DNA of 64,000 bases from Branchiostoma floridae. Lineage: Eukaryota; Chordata; Leptocardii; Amphioxiformes; Branchiostomatidae. The stretch covers positions 14,986,769 through 15,050,768 of the forward strand of contig NC_049982.1 of assembly GCF_000003815.2 (NCBI RefSeq), written 5' to 3'. Below the pieces are notes generated by a model that worked only from the letters and a program-made list of their open reading frames with translations, did not search any database and was not told the origin of the DNA. Shown here in pieces: positions 22,700 to 62,704 of the stretch. The first letter of the stretch is position 1. Every line of letters starts with the position of its first letter. Position numbers and translations under genes: made by a program.

Positions 22700-23877
22700 T
22701 TAGACGTGACATTCATTGATGTATTTGAGAACAAAAATATAGAGTAAACTTTAAAGCCTTTGTGCGGTCTATGAGGCAAATGGCTGATTTAGGTATGATT
22801 CAAAGGTTGTGGCAGCTCCCAACACAGACAGCCGTCATTCCAGTAAGTAGCACAGTCTATTGAACATGCATTGGTTAGAGACGAAAATCAAGAATTGAAG
22901 TATCTTGTGTATTGTTGTTCCTTTTCCTTTATTCCTGTTGACCTGTTCAGCACATCTTGTCGGTGTTCTCATCCCAGCAAACCAAGAGAGGTTCCAGCTT
23001 GAGGCTGTGTCTGTTGTATTGATCCATGAATGTTCCCCTTGGATCCTGAATAATTAGTAGGCCACATTTTGTGTCACATTGTATATATGGAAATCTGCCC
23101 CATTCTATTACTATATATAGCAGTCTGACAGGTGCAAACGTGTGGGTAGTTATGTTTCTTTTCACGATAGGCGATGTGAAATCAGATGGAAAATAATGTA
23201 AAAATGGCTGTCAGTAATGAGCGAACGTGCAGTAGAGATGGCTGGCGGAGGAAACAGGGGCCTATTGTCCCAGGAGACCTGTCTCTATAATCATGGCTTT
23301 CTGAATGTTGTTTGCAGTCAAAGTGGTGGGTTCAATGTGTTGTATGCTCAGGCTTGGGTTTGGTGTTGGTGAATGATAGATAACATGCTTTCCTTGGCTA
23401 TGCAAGGCACCGTTCATCATGTCTACTGGAATTCTTGGAATGGGAAAAAATCTATTGTCATATGAAATTGGATTATGATTGGCAATATAAGTATCAAACT
23501 TGATTGGAAGCCTCACAGCTACGGTTACTTTCACCTTTGTCCACAGTGGTGACAGTTTCAGCAAAGCCGCTTTTGTCCTTGTTGAAGCAAAGCAGATAGA
23601 CCATACAAATTTGATAACTTGTTTCCAAGACATCTGTCAGCAAGGAAGAAATGACACAACTTGATTATGATGTTTTAATTGACAGCTCTGTTCTTAGTTG
23701 GAATAAAATGTTACATGTACATCCCAGTTGGAGACAGCTATAACCTTGTGAACACTGTGAGCAAACCCCTTCACCTTCAGGTGGGCTTTACCTTTGTGTA
23801 AGGGAGCTGAAGTGGAAACTATTGGCATTATGGCTAAATCACTGGGTATAATTGCCTCAGTTGGGGAGACAGTGTTC

Positions 23878-23915
23878 ATGTGCATGTGTTTGTGTGCGTG
23901 TGTTTGTATATGGAC

Positions 23916-23947
<32 letters not shown>

Positions 23948-23980
23948 GTGCTGTACGTGTGTGCGTGTGTGTGTGTGCGC
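23878..23980. repeat. Imperfect (TG)n microsatellite
   Basis: Roughly 100 bases of TG/CG-interrupted dinucleotide repeat. Open frames across it encode Cys-Val or Thr-His runs and are artefacts. Confidence 0.95.
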
Positions 23981-24980
23981 ACAGGTGTAGGTACATAATA
24001 TATAAAATAAATTCAAGGAGTCTTTATGACGGTCTTTGATGATAGGACTTTTGACCGGTTTGAATTGTTCTGTAAGCTATATTCAACATGTCCACTTGCC
24101 TAGACAGGTTTCTTCATGCTTACCATGGTAGAGATTTGCGCTCTCCTGGGTGCTTCTCAGGTAATGTCTGTCACAGATGGAATGTACCACTCAAACACTT
24201 CTCTATTTGCTCCTTTCTGCACCTGTCTTCCTGTCAAGCCACTTTGTTTACTAAGGATCAAATTATTTGAAGAGGTGCAAATAGAAGGAGCCGTGCTTTA
24301 TACACGCATGTATTTGTTGTTGCTTGTTTGTTGGGAAATGTTTTCACATGGACAACAAAACTGGATAATTAGGTTTATGCAGTGCTGCCAAGTTGGTCTT
24401 AGCAACACAAGGGAACAATATGCAAGCAGACTTCAGGAATACCTGGTTATCTTGGTGTAGAAATTAAGGGGATCTGGAATACAGCCAATTGGCTAATAAT
24501 TTCTGTTTAATTATATTTTTGGGTTAGGATGTATGTATTGCAAAGTTAGTGCACAAATTGTGTTTGATTTGCTTTGCATTTTCTTGAAAGAAAGGCACAG
24601 TAAAATACAAATGATGCCTAGCTATGATTTTGAATACATGTTCTGTACTATAATATACATACACGTGACATGGTAACCTCTCCAGTGCTTGACCTAGAAT
24701 TTGAATTAAGTGGGGCTAGAGCGGTCCAAAAATATAAAATGGAATGATATCTATCAGGGTAAAGTAGGCTATCAGTAACTATAAATTAGGTTTATTACCT
24801 TAATTATTTTACTTATCTCTCTTACCGGACAATGAAAAATTACTGGAATATTCTGTAGCGACCTGCTGTAGCCTATTCCTTGTCTTTAAAGATGGATCAA
24901 CATGTTTCTTGTCCAAGTTCCTCAGTGGAAGCCTTGTCAATGAAATTTCAGTGCCCAGTTGCTGAGGTAAGATTCTGTTA

Positions 24981-25712
24981 GACCCCATTCACACTCAGAA
25001 AAACGATTCGCATAAAACATGTTATCCGAATAAAACTACCCAATCCGAATAAAACTTAGCAGTATGAACGCTCCCAAATCACTTGGATTTCATCTATTCG
25101 AATCCCTCGTGATCCACCTCAGGGAGGTAGATAGAACTCCGGGAAGTGGATAAAACTGCGCCGCGGGGAGTCTCGATTCGTGCGACTCGGCATTGTGAAC
25201 GCGCAAGTGGATAGGATTCACTTTAAGTGGATAGGATGCAACTTATCAAAGGTGAGTTTGCTCAATTAGAAGTTTTTCTGCCAGTCCGAGTCTGAAAATG
25301 TTCAAAGCACAATGTAGTTCCACCAATCATGGCTTCGCTCCCGCTCCCAGATCGTTCTGTCTGCCGCTCTGGTGGCGTACATCTTAGCTGTGCTACAGCT
25401 ATCTCCATATGCAGAAGACTTTGTCGGTGAAACCTACTCGCGATCAAAGATCGTCGATTGCGTTCCCTTCTACGACTACAGAACATTCTCCAGAGGAACA
25501 ACAGCATCAAAAGTTGGTGGATTCCCGCCTTTTTGAGCTGTAAGAAATGACGCTACCCTTTGACCTCAACATAATGTTTCATTCGGATAAGACTGAGGGC
25601 GCACTAATCGGATTGCCGAAGACGAGTGTGAACGCAATTTTGGATCGGATAGAATTTTTTTTATTCGGATAAATGTTTTATCCGAATCGTTTTTCTGAGT
25701 GTGAATGGGGTC
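24981..25712. mobile_element. Non-autonomous DNA transposon with ~50-bp inverted ends and TTA duplication (PIF/Harbinger-like)
   Basis: The ends are imperfect inverted repeats: GACCCCATTCACACTCAGAA... at 24981 and ...TTCTGAGTGTGAATGGGGTC at 25712, continuing inward with ACGATTCG / CGAATCGT and ATCCGAATAAA / TTTATTCGGAT. TTA flanks both sides (24978-24980 and 25713-25715). A 3-bp TWA duplication is the hallmark of PIF/Harbinger elements. No transposase domain is recognised; an 82-codon minus-strand frame (25262-25510) with an Arg-rich LWRMFCSRRRERNRR start may be a transposase relic or chance. Confidence 0.85.
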
Positions 25713-25989
25713 TTAGTTACACAGCTTCAATCCAGACCTGATTATTTCATCACATCTGCAGGTCACTTGTGGTACATCCATATTCAACAGTGGCAGAAAA
25801 ACAAGATCTGTCTTTCCCAAACCTTGCGAAGACAAGCTTAATGCTTAATACATATGTTGACACATAGTACGTGACCATATTTTAGCAGCTCTGTCTAGTT
25901 TTGCTGTACTAACTAATGATTTATGTGACGTACACAACAAACCTTCTATATTATTCTTAGGCATGGGTGATTGTAATGTTTCGAAAGGG

Positions 25990-26503
25990 GGCTAATATTG
26001 AATGCAGAACATTTTGAGATTTCCTTGACAAACATTGGGCCTGCAAAAGGGGGCAAAACGGGCCTTAATTGCAAAAAGGCATGACTGACAAAGGCTTCTT
26101 CATATTGGTCTAGCTGTAGTGTAGGTAATGCACGCCACAAGAGCTGTAGACAGGAAAATCTGGGAGCGGGAATAGAGTCATAACTGGTGGGAAAATATTG
26201 TGCTTGGTCCATTACGGACTCAGACTTGGTAAGGCAGAAAGACTTTCATTGAGCAAACTCACCTTCGATTATTTGTGTGACAAGTTGCGACCAAGACTGC
26301 AGTCTCCTGGAACCAGCCAGAATTCTATCCATTTCACCTCAGCGAATCTGTCCACCAAATCTACCTCAAGAAGGTGGGTCACGAATTAATCCGAGAAAAT
26401 CAAGTGGATTAGGAGCGTTCACACTGCAAAAATTAAATCTGAGAGGGTCATTTTAATCAGATTCCATGTTTAATTGGATTATTTTTTTAGGGTGAATGGG
26501 ATC
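25990..26503. mobile_element. Diverged, inverted relative of the 24981 element
   Basis: The reverse complement of this stretch aligns along much of its length with 24981-25712: terminal GATCCCATTCACCCT, AGTGTGAACGCTCCTAATCC, GGTGAGTTTGCTCAAT, CCCGCTCCCAGAT and TTGTGGCGT-type blocks occur in the same order. The right end at 26503 is clear; the left end is approximate. It lies about 300 bp from its relative in opposite orientation. Confidence 0.75.
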
Positions 26504-29317
26504 TGCATCCATTTGCACTGTGAGCATTTAAGGTTCAGTTTATCATATATGACACATTGTGCGCATCTGCAGCAGTGGTCTCCTCTGCATTGTCAGTTTC
26601 AACCTGTATGTAGCTGGGTGGTCATGTCTTTGAATCTCACCTAGTAGAATGTAAGGGTCTCCATCTGGGCAAGGTTATTTAGCCATCAAAAGCAGTAGCA
26701 GTCTAGTCCAGCCATATCTTTTACCTGGGAATCGTAGGATACATTTGCCATTAGAATAGCTGCCTGAAGTGAATATGAAATGAAATAAAATGAAGGTGCT
26801 TTCCACACAGTCTGGAATTAGGATAGAGAAGCATGAAAGGAAACCCATATGGTATCATTTCAGCGTGTTGGTCTGAAAACAACACTTCTCCCCCTCCTGT
26901 GTGATGATAGGGTGGCATGATGTATGACAGGCTTGTGTGGCTGCTCATTAATCAGATGAGAGTGCCCCATAAAGGTGGGGATAATAACCCAGACTGTACA
27001 GACCTGCCTCATGCCCCTTAGGCATACTCAGGTGGGAGGGCACATGCCAGCTATACAACCAATTAGTGCCTTCTAAAACTGAGTAAGGAACAGACCAAAT
27101 TAATTGGCTATTCTGATATATCTTAGTCATTCTAGAATCTAGATACACAACAGAATTTCTACAAACATTTGTTTTGACACAAATTAAGATATGTCTGTGG
27201 AATTTATTGCCATATTTATACTTTATTACCTATTGGTAGTGAATGACGCATAGAGACTTGCATACTGTAACACTGTTGCCTTCAAATCTTTGTCATATAC
27301 ATGTAGCATTGTTAACTGCAGCAACTACTGATGCCTGTGTCATTAAACTCTAGAATACACTCTGATAGTGCGAACAGGGACACATCATCATAACTTACTG
27401 TGCTACCATTACCTACCTTCATGGGACTATTCCTACATGGGATCCGATGTGTATCCATGCTTGTCAACTCCTTGTTGGCCAAGGATTGATACACATCACA
27501 GCTAGTATAACTATAAGAAAATGTTTATCTAAAAATAAGTCCTTTCAATTTGGCATTCCAAGATGGCAAAATTTGTTCCCACCAATGAAGATATAATGTT
27601 CTGTTCTTGCATCTCAAAAAAAAATCTGGGATTTTGCTGTTGATGTTACAGCAATCAATCAAAGCAACAGGATACTTGATGTAACTACAGTGGCTTGCTC
27701 TGAAGTATGTACATATGCTTTGCGAAAGGTCACTGTATGGATGAGGGGTAGCAGTGAAAAAAGGACACATGGGAACGGCCACTTTCTCAACACCTGCGTC
27801 AGTACGTTTATTTTGCCCCCTTCCACTGGCAACAGTTCTGATGCCAGCAGAATGCAGGTCACGGACATTGGAGTTGATGTCCAAAATAACCAGTGGGTTA
27901 GTTCCTTTGTGGAGGAGAGGCTTTGCTTGTGATGATGGAAGAGATAAGATATTCTGCTGATGCTGACTTCTACCTGTAGCTGGTAGTGTAAGATGTTGAT
28001 AAGGAGGAGGGCTAAGTGTCCCATGAGCCAAAAGCAGTTGGCAAAATAAGCCAAGCGGTTGCCAAAATACACTACCAACTGTAAACATCTTCAACCCATT
28101 GGACCTGGAAAGTCAAGCACCTTGAGTGTTGTTACAGATGGTTCCAACTTTTGGTCCCTATAAAATAAATGATTGCATGATTTTAGTAGTGCATCGCGTA
28201 TTGTGTGTGCTAGATATCAAAACCCGTATCTTCAGAAGAGTTAGGAATATAGATTATTTGCCCTCTACTTGGTTGCTTTACTAGGCTAAAACTAGCTAAA
28301 GCTGATGAGTGATGATAGTCCAATCTTCAGTTTGTCGGAAATTAGCTTGAAGTTGAATGTCATCTTGGTTGGTTTTACCGGGACTGCCATACTCTCCCAT
28401 TACCAACTGTTGGTGAGAGGGATAGTATATGATCTTAGGTAAAGTTGCTAGAATGATACTTAGGCTACCTGCAAGTAGCCTAGAGACCAGAAAGTGCTTG
28501 TATGTGTGGGTGTAATGATATGACATTAAAATATTGAAGAACCCCCAGTATGCCAACTGAAATGTGTGATGTTCTATCAACTCCAGGCCTCCTGCTTTGC
28601 AACAAATTGAAGCAATTAAGACAAGACATTCCCGCCCATATATTAAGTACCATAAACCCTGGGGTGTTGATTAGTATTACAGTACACTAATTGACTAGAG
28701 TAACATTACATGTATGGACATGCCTACTTGTGTCTGTTCCAAGTCACAAATGCCTGTTGGAATGAAGTAACAAGGACAAATTAGAGTAGACCAGGATCAT
28801 CACTGCGACAAGACGCTCATCTTAATTCCCCTGCTAGCCATCAGTTGGGCCATCAGCTCAGCAGTCCATGGCTGGTTTAGCAGAAGGCAGCTGAGAAGAA
28901 AGTGAGTTTATGCAGGATGGCATTGCTCTTTACACAGGGGAACCTCCATGGCCTAATCTACATTCTTGAAGGCTCTGCTGTCTCCTTCTGTTTGACTTAT
29001 CATACATCTGGTAATAGGAGGCTCTGGACCTGTGTGCATGTCTTTACCATTTGGCACTGTGCTCCAGTTTTACAATAGATACCACTTGCACTGCATCAGT
29101 ACACTTATCCGTACATTGCTTGAAGGTATCTAATAGGGAGGCTCCTTACCAAAGTGCTATATCTGACTAACGTTACATGTCCATTTTACAGTACTGGTAA
29201 GTCACTTAATCAGTAAGTCAAGTCCGTAATTCAATAGTTGAAATCTCTGATCCTTCATTTTCTCTGGGCCTGCTTATTTTGGTATTTGCTCTTTTGAAGG
29301 CCATGTACCCTCTGAAC

Positions 29318-29725
29318 TAGGGGTCCCCAGGCACTGGTACCGGTACAAAACCAGTTTTTCTTGTTGGAAAAAATTCAGTGGACATCCCGAAAAAAATTCA
29401 GTGGACTGGATGTTGGAGTGATTAGAAAATGAACAGATTAAACCGTCACTACGGCGACAGGCGCTCATGTATTTTGAGGCTTATTGGTCAAAGAAAATAC
29501 CAAGAACAAAGTGGAGGAGAGTTGATAGTCATTTTTATCACGTTTCTACAGTCAAACTTGGTCTAACTTAACAGAGGCAGTTAGCATTGTTTACATGAAG
29601 GTAGGATTCTCCACAGATTCCTTTGAAGCGAAATGGACCATTGTTTTGAGTATTGCCCATTCACAAACAATTATGTCCAGGTTCTGGACCTATACCTGAA
29701 TTTTCTGTACCAGTACCCACCCCTA
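29318..29725. mobile_element. Complete hAT-like MITE, 408 bp, with 8-bp duplication
   Basis: CTCTGAAC occurs immediately on both sides (29310-29317 and 29726-29733), an exact 8-bp target-site duplication as made by hAT transposases. The ends are TAGGGGT...ACCCCTA, continuing as imperfect inverted repeats (CACTGGTACCGGTAC near the left end, CTGTACCAGTACCCA near the right). No coding capacity. A truncated relative lies at 4754-4850. Confidence 0.9.
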
Positions 29726-31455
29726 CTCTGAACATTTAATTCTAACTTTATCTATGTTAAATTTAAACTTTGACTGTGTCCTGATTCTGCTTATCCAGAA
29801 AACCAGCTTATCCAGAAAAAACATCTTGAAAAGAAGGTTGGTTCCAGTCCAGATACATGTATGGCTTAGGAAAATGGTTGAATTGTTGGGATTGGACCCA
29901 CTTGTAATATCCAGGTTTCTTTTTCCAAGCCCCCTTTAGCCAGTCCCATTCTAAACTGGTGTCTTTATGCTTTTCTGGAACGTCTCTCAGAGCTGCCACA
30001 TGCTGTTACATTTGAGCCCTACTTGGTCTTAAATAACTTTGTTGTTAGCCTTAGGTGCAAACAGCAAAATGAGCCTGTTGATCCTGTAAGTTGTTACATT
30101 CACAGATCTTGGCACTCGTCCAACCTTTGCTCAGACTACTTGGTAGTTCTTCAGACCTGACTGGTAAAACAGACTGTTCATGGCCTGGTGGGCTGTTATG
30201 AAGTTTGATGACTGTAATTACCCGTAATTGCACTTGTTGTAGTACTTAATGCAGGTTATAATTCTTATGTAGTACCTTTTAAATTTGACCCCTGCCACAG
30301 AGGACATGAAGGACAAGTTCTCAAGAGTAAAGAGGGACATTGCTTTGTTATCTTATCCCATAACTTAATACTGTACAAACATGTTGAATGTGGAGTTTAA
30401 AAGGAAATTCCCCTATCTTAAAACATCTATAGATGCCTAGACTGTTATTTGAATTCTAGTCCCTATTCCTCTGGCCTACCTATACATGTACGTGTATTCT
30501 GAGGATATTTATTTATCCTGTCAACAAACCACCTTGATAGGATAAAACCTACATGTACTGTAGAGGAAAGAACCCCAAGCGTAGGCTAGTATTGCTGCAT
30601 GCTTCAGTCATCCAGTATGACACCCAGAGCAGAAGGATCTGCCAGGCTCTGTGCACCCTACACTGCTGATGATATTGATCCTGTTGTGGACAGTGTAATC
30701 ATGAAGGAAACACATTATTGGCTGTGCCTGGAGCAGCGAGACCTGCGTGAGCCTGGTACTAACGGCTGCCATAATAGATAGATGATTAGGGGAAAGGGAC
30801 ATGACAGCAGAGGACTGCTATACAACCCAGCAGGGGCCGAGAACTGCACATCTGAAATACATGGAGGATTTCCACCAAATATGGAAGAAAATCAACCATG
30901 TAGCAAAATATTGATAGACAGATATCCGGTAGGTTCAGTCCAGTCAAAGTTGAATGGGACAAAATTGATACATGAAGAGCATGCTGAGGATGTTATAATA
31001 CATGCTGTCTTTTTTCTACAGGAATAGTTCTATGTTTCTACCGGAAAGAATATGTTGTTCATTCTTTGAATGTGTTGAGGTGTAAGTAATGTAATAATAT
31101 GTGTGGTATGTCTGCCCCTGTTGGCCATGGGTTAGTGAACACTCAGCCCTGAGCTGGAGCTGGGCTATCAATCATGTAACATGGCAATACAATAATACCT
31201 AACTCAGAACAGCCTGGACAAGGACATGCATGCAATCATTGGAACAATGCTTGCATACAATATTCATCTACATGTACATTTTTACATGATCAAGTTTGTA
31301 ATTCATTTCAAGTGTGTCTTATTGCATCAAGAGGCCTTTTGTCTGAGATGCTGTGAACTGCACCAGTGGACTATGAAGAGTGCTGTTTTTAATGAATAGG
31401 TGACATATTGAACAAAATATCATTGACTAGTGATACTAATAATATATTGACCATG

Positions 31456-31550
31456 GCTTTGCCTGGATAGCAGACTCCTCCAGCCCAATCTCAAAAATAT
31501 CTATCGATAGATATTTTTGAGATCGGCCTGGGGTCTGGTATAGACAAAGC
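31456..31550. repeat. Palindromic element centred on 31505/31506
   Basis: The central 36 bases (31488-31523, arms ATCTCAAAAATATCTATC and its exact complement) are a perfect palindrome without a loop. Weaker inverted similarity extends outward to GCTTTG (31456) and CAAAGC (31550). A 22-bp direct repeat, TATAGACAAAGCTCATTGAA plus TA, follows at about 31539 and 31571. A small MITE is the likeliest explanation. Confidence 0.75.
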
Positions 31551-31942
31551 TCATTGAATACAGGCTACTATAGACAAAGCTCATTGAATATTGCATCTAT
31601 TATATTCTAGCAATCTAGCATTCTAGCAATCTCTAGCAATGTCTAGAAAATGCCATCAATGAAAGGAGCTTCCAGTTACCAACCAACTAGAATTTGGTAG
31701 TACAGTGCCTTTTTCTAGGATGAGGTGTTAGAAGCATTCAGTACTTTTCTGGTATGTAACATGACATTACCATCTGTAGCTAGCTTAGTACTCCTGGTAT
31801 GCTGTCTGGGGTCTTGGGGGCTACAGTTTACATTGTACATGATAGGGGTACCAGAGATAACTCAGCTCACAAGTAGAGTCTGCATATGTTTAGCAGCTTA
31901 AAGCCTATAAAGTCAGAGCGTAGGTTTTGTTGCTGGGGAAAC

Positions 31943-32212
31943 NNNNNNNNNNNNNNNNNNNNNNNNNNNNNNNNNNNNNNNNNNNNNNNNNNNNNNNNNN
32001 NNNNNNNNNNNNNNNNNNNNNNNNNNNNNNNNNNNNNNNNNNNNNNNNNNNNNNNNNNNNNNNNNNNNNNNNNNNNNNNNNNNNNNNNNNNNNNNNNNNN
32101 NNNNNNNNNNNNNNNNNNNNNNNNNNNNNNNNNNNNNNNNNNNNNNNNNNNNNNNNNNNNNNNNNNNNNNNNNNNNNNNNNNNNNNNNNNNNNNNNNNNN
32201 NNNNNNNNNNNN
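31943..32212. other. Assembly gap, 270 N
   Basis: Undetermined bases inside the putative first PCGF3 intron. Frames translated across it are meaningless. Confidence 1.
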
Positions 32213-33471
32213 TATGTTGATTTTCTGATAATTAATAGGTACAGTTCTCCTGGAAAATAAAGTAATTTAGGGCCTGAAGAAACATGGCCAATTTTATGGA
32301 ATCTCTCCAATATCTTGGTGTTTCTGAAAAGATCAAATTTAACTTCAAAACATGTCTACTTGGCTGGGTGCCACAGCTATTATCCTCAGGCCACCAAGCC
32401 TTGTTATGAGGCCGCTTGTAATCCTCTTATGATTCTCAATGGCTGATGAGGTGATGAGCTATCTTGTTCAGGTGAGGGCTGACTTGAGGCTTGTCTTGTC
32501 TGCAGGCCTGGCAGTACGATTTCTTTGTATACTTGAAAAGTGGTCTGTAAGATGTGTTGTAAGTACATGTTGTAAGATTGTACTTTGTCTACTAAGACTG
32601 TGCATTCAAAGAATGAAAGATAGAAGCAAGGAGGTTAAAAATAACAACCTCCTTGATAGAAGTGAAAACACTATCTTTATAAAGAAGTCTGGAGTTTTTA
32701 GCAGCATCTTCATGTGTGATTGTTCTAGGATTTCTTTAAGCCATATAATTATTTGGAGGTTATTCACAACCCTTATCATGGTGACAGCTAAATACAGCAG
32801 TGTCCAAAAATAGGTCTCTGCACCAATCCTGCTGAGAGTGGATGCTATTATTTGCTATGCCTAATTGCAGAACAGGTTCCTGTTAGTGGCAAATTACCTT
32901 TTAGTATTCATTGTCAAGCTACCCGCTATGAGAATCCTCTGAATGGAGTTACATAGTGTGTGGTTGTGCGCCTGGTCATAATATCCAAGTCTCAGGTTTA
33001 AGTAAAAAATTAAACTTTCTTGATTGCATCCATGTAAGGCATTTGTTGTCAGCAGAAATCAACAGGATGATCATGAGAGAAAATGTCCCTTTGTCTTCTG
33101 ATATATACCCCTCAATACCTATAGTAGTTGTTACTCCTGACACACTTTTTACTGAGCAGTACCAGGCAGCAGTACATGGAATTTAAGACTTTAAGACTTC
33201 TATGTTTACTATTCAGAAGATAAGTCTTACCACCCCCAGGGATTTTAAAGGCTCCACTCTATACATCCACATGTCTGAAGTATTATTACCAGGCTGAGGT
33301 ATTATTCACTTTACTCTCATTTGTCTTCAGTAGCCAAATGGTTGGTATGAATTATTTAGCATGGTACTTTGTGCATGTTTATCATGTCCCTACATATTAT
33401 TGTGGAATGTTTAATTATGTCTGTTGTTATTAGAAAGCTTTCATTTATTCAACGATGTGATATATTATACA

Positions 33472-33565
33472 AGGCTTGAAATACCAACTTGCAATCTGCA
33501 ACTAGTAGTGCAAGTTATAGAAAAAATTTTGGAGTTGTAGAATAAGGCAACTTATAACTTGCCAG
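33472..33565. mobile_element. Diverged copy of the 47879-48169 element end
   Basis: AGGCTTGAAATACCAACTTG, TAGTGCAAGTTATAG and ATTTTGGAGTTGTAG follow the same order as GGGCTCGAAATACTACCTGC, TAGTGCAGGTAAAAT and ATTGGAGCTGTGCAG in the reverse complement of 48169-48085. It is an old, truncated relative. Confidence 0.55.
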
Positions 33566-36345
33566 TTAAATGAATACAGACTTCGTATTAATAATATGAG
33601 TCATATATAGAAGCAAACATAAAGAATGTGTTTTGGCCCTTGGTAAGTAATATTCATCTTTTGTATAGCAGAGCTGCTAAAAATCTGTGAGTAGTACAGA
33701 AGAAATGTCCACACCTTTATGGTATTACAGTCACAACATATTGAATTACTTCCCCCACAATCAACCGAGCTACAAATACAGTTAGACTGCTGTAGGAATG
33801 AAGAGTAAATTGTGTCTGGTGATCCCCCTATGCTGGACTGAATAGCCAGTTGCCCTTTTCTCCACCCTGCCTTGTGTTTGTATGGCCTGATTGTTGTGCA
33901 AATCTCCCTGCACAGTTCAGGACCTGACATTGAGCCCCCTGTTACCCCCAGCCTTTGTCTGCATTTTCCCCTGCCAATGTACATGTAGCCTGCAAAGAGG
34001 TGGGTTCTCTTATTGTTCACTAGTTTTACTAGTCTGCTGTTTTAGTCCAGAATTGATGAGGTCTCAATCAGTATACATTTAGGTGAGCCTAGCTGGCATG
34101 CATGTAATACCTTCTTCACTAGCTCTTTCCTTTTATGAATTAACATGAAGCAAACAGTTGAGCTCGAATCAGAAGAGTAGTGAAAATTTATTCTACAACA
34201 TGGGGTAGCTGAGATTAGTATGCATTGATAGCACTCTGAGAACACTCTGGCCAAATCTAACACATTGTTGCATTTTGTGAAGCTTGGTAGATATATGTAA
34301 TTGGGATTAACCTTGTATAAACAGAAGGTGCACCTTTTGGCTTGCTTGGTGTCTGTTGACAGTCTGACATGCTAGCAGTTTCCTTTCCCTGTGGCCATGA
34401 TAGAAGTAGACTGTTTCACCTTTCTTTTTTTCATTGTCCCAGCCTTTATTCACAATGCAGTACAGGATGATCAGACAGGCTAGCTTTCTGTGTCTGAGCT
34501 GGGTCATGTTTTCTGTTGGTCTGCAAATGCTGCATTGTTTGGTCAGTAAACTGGGCAGCCCTGTATGTACAAACTGTTATCAGGTCTCCAGCTCTTTGGG
34601 GGGGCATATCGCTCAACTCTGGGCATTTTACCTTCAGGGCAAGGTCAGCTGTGACTTCTGGTCCTTCAGGCTTTTCTCCAGGTGGAACATTTGATCTGTT
34701 ACCTGCGTGGTTGCTAGCTTTCATCACATCAAAAGCCCTTGTTTACCAGGCGTGCCAGCTAAATATTCAGCTGTTTTTCTGAGGCTTTCTTTTGCTGATC
34801 CTCTTAAGGCTGCACATCCGCCGTGCTCCCTGCAGACCCTGCGCGACTGTGTTACCTCTGGCTGGGTCCTTTGTGCAGGCAGTCTTGCTTGTTCAATACA
34901 GTACTTACCATCAAGTGAGCACTTTGTCCCGGTGTTGAAATATGAATGCTTGTATCAACTGCTCCTTCTGTCCACTCAAGAGCCTGACCTCCACTGCCCA
35001 ATAACATCCTTATTACAGATGTATGTATCTAATTACCTTTTCATAACCCTTTTCAAGCTGTTGAAATTTCTCCTTCCTGATACAGTTTATCAATCTTATG
35101 TGAAGAACAGTTGGAGATTTCTGCGATAGTGTCTATAACTAAGCCAAATTCACAATCAGTCATACTTTGCTTCACATAGTATGCACAGCATGTGATTTTG
35201 TTCATCCAGGTGTATTAAGCTATGACATGTGTGCAATTACCAAATTATAGGTTACATTCATCTCTCACTCACAGTAAAACAGACTCTGAAAGACCAGCCT
35301 TTCCTTCTGAAAATATTGTTTTTGTTGATTGTTTGAATCCAGAGGCTTAAATGCCCCAGCAATCAACCTATATTTTTAACTGATTCAGCAGGAAACACTC
35401 GGTTTTAGAAGATACAAATTGTATTCATCTCCCTACCTCCTCTTTTCAGAGCATGTTAGGAATTGTGTAATGCAAAGTCATTGGTGCATCTCATAGATCA
35501 TCCTTTGGCATGTTTAAATCTTTCATGTAACCTAAATGCACTGGATGATTACTGGGTTCCAAGTATTTACCTGCTCTTGCTCGTTATGGGGTTTGATAGA
35601 GTCTCATAACAAGAGTATAGTTAATGAACAATTAGAGACTAAATCATGTATTTGTATTGCACAGTGGGCACTTCCTGACTAGGGCCAGGTCATGGCAGAC
35701 TAGTTCCTCCAGCCTCTATAAAACACTTCATTTCCCTCAGTGGAAGTTCACCAGTACTTCCTCAGCTTCAATTGTCCCTCAGCACGGTGGAATGGCCGTT
35801 TTGCTGGGTGATCGTTAATCGGTGAAGGTCGGTGGATTTTGAGCAGGATTGAGTTAACCTTAAGGCTTGGCTGGTGAGGTGACTAGTTTTTATAATCATG
35901 AACCCTTGTTATTTCCACCAAGGCAAATCTGTCTTCAATTATTCTTGGCTGGGAGCCAATATATACAGTCTGAGTAGAAGTGACCAGGTTTAGCAATAGG
36001 GTATCTGGTCTCTGTGATCACCAAGGGTCCTTTTCTTTCTCTCCATCATTCTTTCATTCTCTCGCTTTATTTATAGCCACCTAATTTCTCTGTGAGGGCT
36101 GCATGGGCTGATATGCTGCCTGCAGTCTTTATGACCCTTGCAGGCTTTTAATGGTAAAGATTATTGACAAATGTGAATATGGGGTTACTGTTCCATTTGT
36201 ACCGTTCTTGTACCCAGATACATGTGCAACATAAGCAAATGTTGTTTCATATGATCTTGCCTTTCACTTTTTGTTTTTCATCTATCTAAGTGAATGTCTT
36301 ATGTTAATGCCTGAAACTTGTCCCTACTGATGATGTAAAAGTTAA

Positions 36346-62704
<26,359 letters not shown>

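Noticed and set aside
27525-28094. 189-codon minus-strand frame, overlapping another minus frame of 139 codons
   Set aside because: No family resemblance or domain; two overlapping frames of similar length suggest chance. It is the longest intronic frame, so expression data would still be decisive.
34707-35129. 140-codon plus-strand frame inside the putative PCGF3 first intron
   Set aside because: Low-complexity hydrophobic text without a domain, and no splice or promoter context.
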